IMG/VR virus record: IMGVR_UViG_3300044695_003079
Span: 1-43,392 of that record
Source: a virus
Reading direction: 5' to 3' (one strand)
Length of the DNA: 43,392 bases
Under the pieces are notes generated by a model. That model saw only the letters and a list, made by a program, of their open reading frames with translations, ran no database searches and had not been told where the DNA came from. This document shows, in pieces, positions 39,973-43,392 of this stretch (position 1 is its first letter; the number at the start of each line of letters is the position of its first letter). A program made the translations under genes and the position numbers.

Positions 39973-40048
39973 TGGTGGACCCTCTAGGACTTGAACCTAG
40001 AACCCGCCGGTTATGAGCCGGATGCGCTAACCATTGCGCCAAGGGTCC
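39973..40048 (-). tRNA. tRNA with anticodon CAU, probably tRNA-Ile2
   Basis: 76 nt with encoded CCA. Acceptor GGACCCT/AGGGTCC, anticodon stem CCGG/CCGG with loop CTCATAA. Not the initiator type. The GGACC acceptor resembles Gram-positive tRNA-Ile2, whose C34 is changed to lysidine by host TilS so that it reads AUA; elongator Met is the alternative. AUA decoding suits the set of A-ending codons served by its neighbours. Confidence 0.85.
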
Positions 40049-40050
40049 CT

Positions 40051-40125
40051 TGGTTGCGGGAGTGGGATTTGAACCCACGGCCTCCGGGGTATGAACCCGA
40101 CGAGCTACCACTGCTCCATCCCGCG
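40051..40125 (-). tRNA. Initiator tRNA-fMet (anticodon CAU)
   Basis: 75 nt with encoded CCA. Starts CGCGGGA and ends TCCCGCA, so positions 1 and 72 are the C.A mismatch that marks bacterial initiators for formylation; three G-C pairs (GGG/CCC) flank the anticodon loop TTCATAC. Both are initiator identity features. T-arm GTGGGTTCAAATCCCAC. Confidence 0.93.
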
Positions 40126-40130
40126 ATATA

Positions 40131-40206
40131 TGGTGCCGGCTATAGGATTCAAACCTATGACCTACTGATTACAAATCAGTTGCTCTATCAACTGAGCTAA
40201 GTCGGC
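40131..40206 (-). tRNA. tRNA-Thr (anticodon UGU)
   Basis: 76 nt with encoded CCA. Anticodon stem ACTGA/TCAGT with loop TTTGTAA, T-arm ATAGGTTTGAATCCTAT. The acceptor GCCGACT/AGCCGGC has one A.C mismatch at the fifth pair. Reads ACA. First tRNA of the array after its promoter. Confidence 0.92.
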
Positions 40207-40210
40207 ACTG

Positions 40211-40244
40211 AAATAAAAATAGTGTAAGATTTTTTTCTTACACT
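40211..40244 (-). terminator. Hairpin with T-run between promoter and tRNA array
   Basis: 9-bp perfect stem AGTGTAAGA/TCTTACACT with an A-rich loop, then ATTTTTATTT. It lies downstream of the upstream gene stop and also of the promoter at 40248-40275, whose transcript would begin with this hairpin. Terminator for the 535-aa gene, or a 5' end-protecting stem for the tRNA transcript. Confidence 0.7.
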
Positions 40245-40247
40245 ATA

Positions 40248-40275
40248 ATTATAACACACTTTAAGTAAAAAGCAA
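40248..40275 (-). promoter_or_regulatory. Promoter of the tRNA array
   Basis: TTGCTT, 16-base spacer, TATAAT then TAT, just after the stop of the 535-aa gene. Confidence 0.7.
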
Positions 40276-40283
40276 ATATTTAA

Positions 40284-41891
40284 TTAACCTTTTTTATTTC
40301 TAGGTTTACTACCAGCTACTGCCATTTTTAATACACCTGCTTTATCTGCAGCTTTTTCTTCAGCTTCAATTAGTAAATCTTCAATTCTTTGAATAGCTGC
40401 TTTCACTAATCTTTCACCGGTAGCTCTCGCTGCTTGTACTTTTTCTTTATTGGCATCTATTATTGAAATATCTATTCCTTCTAAATCCATTGTTCCCTTA
40501 AGCTCTGATTTTAAAGAACCAAGTCTTTCTCTTATACCTTTTATGAAGGACTGTTGTAGTAATTCATAGCCTTGAACTTCTAATTTAATTTTTTGAATAT
40601 CAACTAATTCTTTTTGTATTCTTGATGAATATCCTTTTAATTCGTTTTGTAATACATTACCTAATCTAACTGAAAGATTTTCATCGAACTCCCTCATCTT
40701 TCTTGATAGGTTTATTTTTATTGCACTTTCAGATTTACCATCTTTAATTAAATTATCTAATTCTGCCGCAACTATTTTATTTCTGTTTTCAGTAGAGAAT
40801 GCTCCCTTACTACCTCTGGCTAATAAAACTTTATTTTTATCATCAGATTGAATAACAATATTATTTGTATCGTATGATAAATATTCAAAAAATGTACCAA
40901 CTTCTTTATTACCAATATGGTCTTTAGTTCTCATATCTCCTTTAATATCTTGCTGACCCGGTCTTTCTAAGCCTAAAACCACTACAGCTTTTTTTAATAC
41001 ATCTAAAGTTAAATCATTATTAAAATAATTGGCTACAGGAGAAGATGGCATACCTAACCTTATAGATAAATCAAAAATTTCTTTTAACTTAATATATAAG
41101 TCTTCTTTACTTCTTTTTATTTTTTGTATGCCTGAAGCAAAACCTGAAGGTCTTGAATCAAGAACTGTTTGACTACCTTCATAAAGTGCAAAATATGCTG
41201 CCATAACCCACTCAGATATTCCTCTTTGGGTCATAATGGGTTGTTTTAAAGGACCGCCTTGTCCACCACCCGCGGTATTCACACCAGCTACAGGTGTCAT
41301 TTGAGAACCTTTTTGCATAAGTGTTGGAAAATCTTCTTTATTATCTTGTAATGTAGTTAATGGGGCAGCTGCAGCTCCTTCTTTAATATACCATTCTTCC
41401 AATTCGCCAAGATCAAAATGACTTGCCACATCAATTATTTGTGGAGCTCTATACACATTTGTTAAAGTTCTTCTTGAAGAATAAAAACCATTATCAAATT
41501 CGTTTCTTGTAGCTTCTCTTAAGACTGTATGAAATACGTCTTTTAATGGAAGTCCCTTTTCATCTTTTGCTTCAAAGTGAGCCTGCATACGTTTTAATGT
41601 AGGCAACTGAATAGAAAGACCAAGATACATAAATCTAGCCTTATATCTGTTTGTTTCTTTACCTTTTACAATGTCAGACTCTTTTCTATTAGACATTTCT
41701 GAAGGGGGTAGAAGTTTTGTATCATAGATATTATCACTATAAGTCATTTCAAACTCCCAATTATAAATAACACCAAGCCCAAGTTCATTAACTTTGCTTA
41801 GTGTCTGTGTTCTTCTTACTTTTTCAGTCCTGCCATTAACCAACTCTGCAAAAGAGTTTAAGTTTCGGACACCAGCATTAGCTTTACTCAC
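40284..41891 (-). CDS. Unknown 535-aa protein with C-terminal coiled coil
   Basis: 535 aa. Residues 1-250 are mixed (GLGVIYNWEFEMTYSDNIYD, NEFDNGFYSSRRTL), with a Gly-rich loop TAGGGQGGPLKQP near 210. Residues 380-520 are long charged helices (IQKELVDIQKIKLEVQ, ERLGSLKSELKGTMD, QRIEDLLIEAEEKAADK), a coiled coil. No cysteines seen. Start is GTG at 41891 with GGAG upstream; a GCCGC/GCGGC hairpin stands just before that site. Size and style suit a virion or virion-assembly protein, but I do not recognise it. Confidence 0.7.
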   Translation of the reverse strand: MSKANAGVRNLNSFAELVNGRTEKVRRTQTLSKVNELGLGVIYNWEFEMTYSDNIYDTKLLPPSEMSNRKESDIVKGKETNRYKARFMYLGLSIQLPTLKRMQAHFEAKDEKGLPLKDVFHTVLREATRNEFDNGFYSSRRTLTNVYRAPQIIDVASHFDLGELEEWYIKEGAAAAPLTTLQDNKEDFPTLMQKGSQMTPVAGVNTAGGGQGGPLKQPIMTQRGISEWVMAAYFALYEGSQTVLDSRPSGFASGIQKIKRSKEDLYIKLKEIFDLSIRLGMPSSPVANYFNNDLTLDVLKKAVVVLGLERPGQQDIKGDMRTKDHIGNKEVGTFFEYLSYDTNNIVIQSDDKNKVLLARGSKGAFSTENRNKIVAAELDNLIKDGKSESAIKINLSRKMREFDENLSVRLGNVLQNELKGYSSRIQKELVDIQKIKLEVQGYELLQQSFIKGIRERLGSLKSELKGTMDLEGIDISIIDANKEKVQAARATGERLVKAAIQRIEDLLIEAEEKAADKAGVLKMAVAGSKPRNKKG

Positions 41892-41932
41892 AATACCAGC
41901 TCCGCCGCGTTAAAGTGCGGCTCTTTTATAAT

Positions 41933-42106
41933 CTACTTGTCTTTTTTTTCTTCTTCATCTTCTTCAAAGTGTTCTTCTATACTTTTTTCTAAATCAAAAT
42001 CATCATCAAATACGTCTGTTTTTTTCTTCTTCTTTTTTGGTTTTTCATTGAACGCAACAGCAACGGCTATGGCCGCAGCTAATGGGTCTATTTTATTATC
42101 TGGCAT
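41933..42106 (-). CDS. 57-aa Ala/Lys/acidic small protein
   Basis: ATG at 42104-42106 with AGAGGTGG upstream, stop TAG at 41933-41935. Three blocks: hydrophobic Ala/Val (LAAAIAVAVAFN), poly-lysine (KPKKKKKK), and an acidic end (FDDDFDLEKSIEEHFEEDEEE). Overall it looks like a charged linker or scaffold-type peptide. Directly precedes the 535-aa gene behind a long structured leader. Function unknown. Confidence 0.65.
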   Translation of the reverse strand: MPDNKIDPLAAAIAVAVAFNEKPKKKKKKTDVFDDDFDLEKSIEEHFEEDEEEKKDK

Positions 42107-42238
42107 TAAACCACCTCTCTTTGTTTTTAGAAAAACAACTTTGCAAATCCCACATTAAGACTTTTGCTTACATGAGAAACTTGCAAAATCGGAGCAGCGG
42201 GCCTAAGGAGATAGGATTACGCTGCTCTAATTAGTTAT
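42107..42238 (-). promoter_or_regulatory. Long structured 5' leader of the 57-aa/535-aa genes
   Basis: About 130 nt untranslated. Contains a two-part hairpin: outer GAGCAGCG/CGCTGCTC (42192-42199 with 42220-42227), inner CCTA/TAGG (42202-42215) with loop TCTCCT. The rest holds repeated TTTGCAA/TTGCAAG-type words. No terminator in the leader. Could control translation or mRNA stability; not matched to a known riboswitch. Confidence 0.5.
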
Positions 42239-42244
42239 ACCATT

Positions 42245-42273
42245 AGTATAACATACGGTTTGTAAATTGTCAA
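42245..42273 (-). promoter_or_regulatory. Strong consensus promoter
   Basis: TTGACA, 17-base spacer, TATACT; the best -35 match in the window. Drives the 57-aa and 535-aa genes. Confidence 0.85.
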
Positions 42274-42301
42274 TTTTTAATTTGACAGATTGTTGTTTTG
42301 T

Positions 42302-43392
42302 TTAGAAGGCTACTGCGCCGAACTTAAGAAAGTTATACATCATTTCTTTTGTTAAGACTAATACATCGGCTGGGAATGCTCCATCGGCAACTACATGAGT
42401 GCTGACAAAACCTTTATTGTTAAATTCATAGTAGTAGTTTTCAGCAAAGCCTTGTGGAGAAGTTTCAAATGCTCTACCCCATAAAGGAACTTTTGTATTA
42501 AACATAAAGCCAACTTGGTGAGCGATAAACATAAACACATCATACGCCGCCGCATCTTTGAAAGTGACACGACCTGTTTTTTCAAATTTCATTATTTTAT
42601 AAAAGTCAGCATAAGAGAAGCTCTTTTGAACCACTGATAGTTTTTCATCAACGCTAAGGTCAGTAGCATTTGTTAGTGCTCCTTGATAAAGGTTAGCACC
42701 ATCTTTAATAAGTTGTAATCGGTTCTTTGCTAAATAGAAGTAGCGTAAATACATTTCCGAGTTTACTCTTTCAAGATTATCAGAACCTGTGCCATCTGAA
42801 GTACCTGTTTGATTATACATCAGTCGTTGCATGCTTTGACTTCCGGCACTGCCTTCATAGCCAAGAACCATGTAATAAGGATATCTTACAGTGGCTCTTT
42901 TAACTGGATTATATTTTGAAGCAGTTGTATTATCAGACCAGTTAATTCCAATAGCTTCCATAAGTGTAGTAAAGATAGTAAACTCACGGAAGTTTGAAAT
43001 CTTGCTTCTTTGAGTCGCTAATAAAACAACATCTTGATTAGTAATAATATTTGGTAATCTTTTAATTAAAGACATACCCGCATAAAAGTCATCTGCTTTG
43101 TGTTTCTTTACAAGATTATTACCAACTTCTAAATCAATACTACTTAAAACTTTCTTTACTAATTCAATATCTGTAAAACGAATTTCTTCAACATTAGTGT
43201 CTGCGCTTGTTCCGTTTTCTTCACCATCTGCTTCTTCGGCTTCTTCTGCTTGTGCTTGTTCTCTTTCTTCTTCTTCTCGTTTTGCTTCTTCGCGTTCTTC
43301 TTCAATTCTGTCGCGGCAACCTTCGCAGTAGTATGCTTCATTTTCTTCATCATAGTGTAAGTAGTCGTTGTGATGACGGTCATCGCAGCTTT
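42302..43392 (-). CDS. Unknown protein with N-terminal Cys/His cluster and Glu-rich helix (5' end outside window)
   Basis: At least 362 aa. The frame stays open from the stop at 42302 to the right edge, so the Met at 43075 is internal (no ribosome binding site there). Visible order: SCDDRHHNDYLHYDEENEAYYCEGCRD, a possible zinc-binding module, given here only as C..HH..CxxC near the edge; then a long Glu/Arg/Ala helix (about 43180-43310); then a globular region with RATVRYPYYMVLGYEGSAG and ALTNATDLSVDEKL. Not recognised; the promoter at 42245 follows the stop, so this gene ends its own unit. Confidence 0.75.
   Translation of the reverse strand, partial: SCDDRHHNDYLHYDEENEAYYCEGCRDRIEEEREEAKREEEEREQAQAEEAEEADGEENGTSADTNVEEIRFTDIELVKKVLSSIDLEVGNNLVKKHKADDFYAGMSLIKRLPNIITNQDVVLLATQRSKISNFREFTIFTTLMEAIGINWSDNTTASKYNPVKRATVRYPYYMVLGYEGSAGSQSMQRLMYNQTGTSDGTGSDNLERVNSEMYLRYFYLAKNRLQLIKDGANLYQGALTNATDLSVDEKLSVVQKSFSYADFYKIMKFEKTGRVTFKDAAAYDVFMFIAHQVGFMFNTKVPLWGRAFETSPQGFAENYYYEFNNKGFVSTHVVADGAFPADVLVLTKEMMYNFLKFGAVAF

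Noticed and set aside
39540-40210. tRNA array as an integration (att) site
   Set aside because: No integrase gene or repeated tRNA fragment is visible; the tRNAs are complete with CCA and lie in a phage transcription unit.
42302-43075. Gene start at the Met at 43075
   Set aside because: No ribosome binding site, and the frame continues open with protein-like sequence to the window edge.
43159-43383. Separate minus-strand frame of Lys/Thr-rich protein at the right edge
   Set aside because: It lies in another frame of the larger partial gene 42302-43392, whose own frame is open through the region.
1-43392. Mollicutes-type recoding of TGA to tryptophan
   Set aside because: Several genes end in TGA at ATGA junctions (1694, 2893, 33949) and conserved tryptophans are encoded by TGG, so TGA is a stop.
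1-43392. CRISPR array or insertion sequence
   Set aside because: No regularly spaced repeats and no transposase or terminal inverted repeats were seen.

Overview
The window looks like part of a large, low-GC, lytic-type phage genome infecting a low-GC Gram-positive or Mollicutes-like host. Reasons: nearly all genes lie on the minus strand and are packed with ATGA or TAATG overlaps; replication, nucleotide-metabolism, recombination and tRNA genes are interleaved with many small proteins I do not recognise; there is no integrase, rRNA or ribosomal protein gene. Ribosome binding sites are strong AGGAGG/GAGGTG types and promoters are TTGACT-N17-TATAAT types. TGA acts as a real stop (several ATGA junctions), so the standard bacterial code applies. 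I saw no CRISPR array or insertion sequence.

Layout, left to right (transcription is mostly right to left). 1-260: end of a plus-strand gene meeting the minus-strand block at two back-to-back terminators. 0.24-14.1 kb: replication and recombination operon (two-OB SSB-like protein, Sak4-like ATPase, a 122-aa protein, DnaB helicase, DnaG primase, RecJ, dimeric dUTPase, DNA polymerase III alpha, a cysteine-free 400-aa protein, DEDDh exonuclease, a 59-aa protein, RuvC-like resolvase). 14.2-15.1 kb: winged-helix protein and SprT-like metalloprotein. 15.2-18.7 kb: three lipoproteins (BMP/PnrA-like, a PstS-like protein with its two halves in swapped order, and a GC-richer unknown). 18.8-25.7 kb: ribonucleotide reductase (ATP-cone on the beta subunit), thioredoxin, ATP-dependent DNA ligase, UvrD-type helicase, RNase HI. 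25.7-27.75 kb: second DEDDh exonuclease, small proteins and a guanylate-kinase-like enzyme behind a structured, terminator-ended leader RNA. 27.75-31.8 kb: tandem two-helix membrane proteins, a phage tmRNA set one base after a stop codon, and small unknown proteins. 31.8-36.4 kb: glycosyltransferase-methyltransferase fusion, ThyX, serine hydroxymethyltransferase. 36.4-39.5 kb: small unknown proteins and a metallophosphatase. 39.55-40.2 kb: six tRNA genes including an initiator tRNA. 40.3-43.4 kb: two larger unknown proteins, the last running off the right edge.

How it fits together: the phage carries most of its own replisome and a dNTP supply line (RNR with thioredoxin, dUTPase, ThyX with GlyA for methylene-tetrahydrofolate, a nucleotide kinase and perhaps a surface nucleoside-binding lipoprotein). 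It supports translation with tRNAs for A-ending codons, an initiator tRNA and a tmRNA.

Most unusual points: the hexamer GCCGCA/TGCGGC occurs about 60 times on both strands where roughly 4 are expected from composition, and is absent from the GC-richer lipoprotein gene; a possible new regulatory RNA precedes the nucleotide kinase; the PstS-like protein appears circularly permuted.
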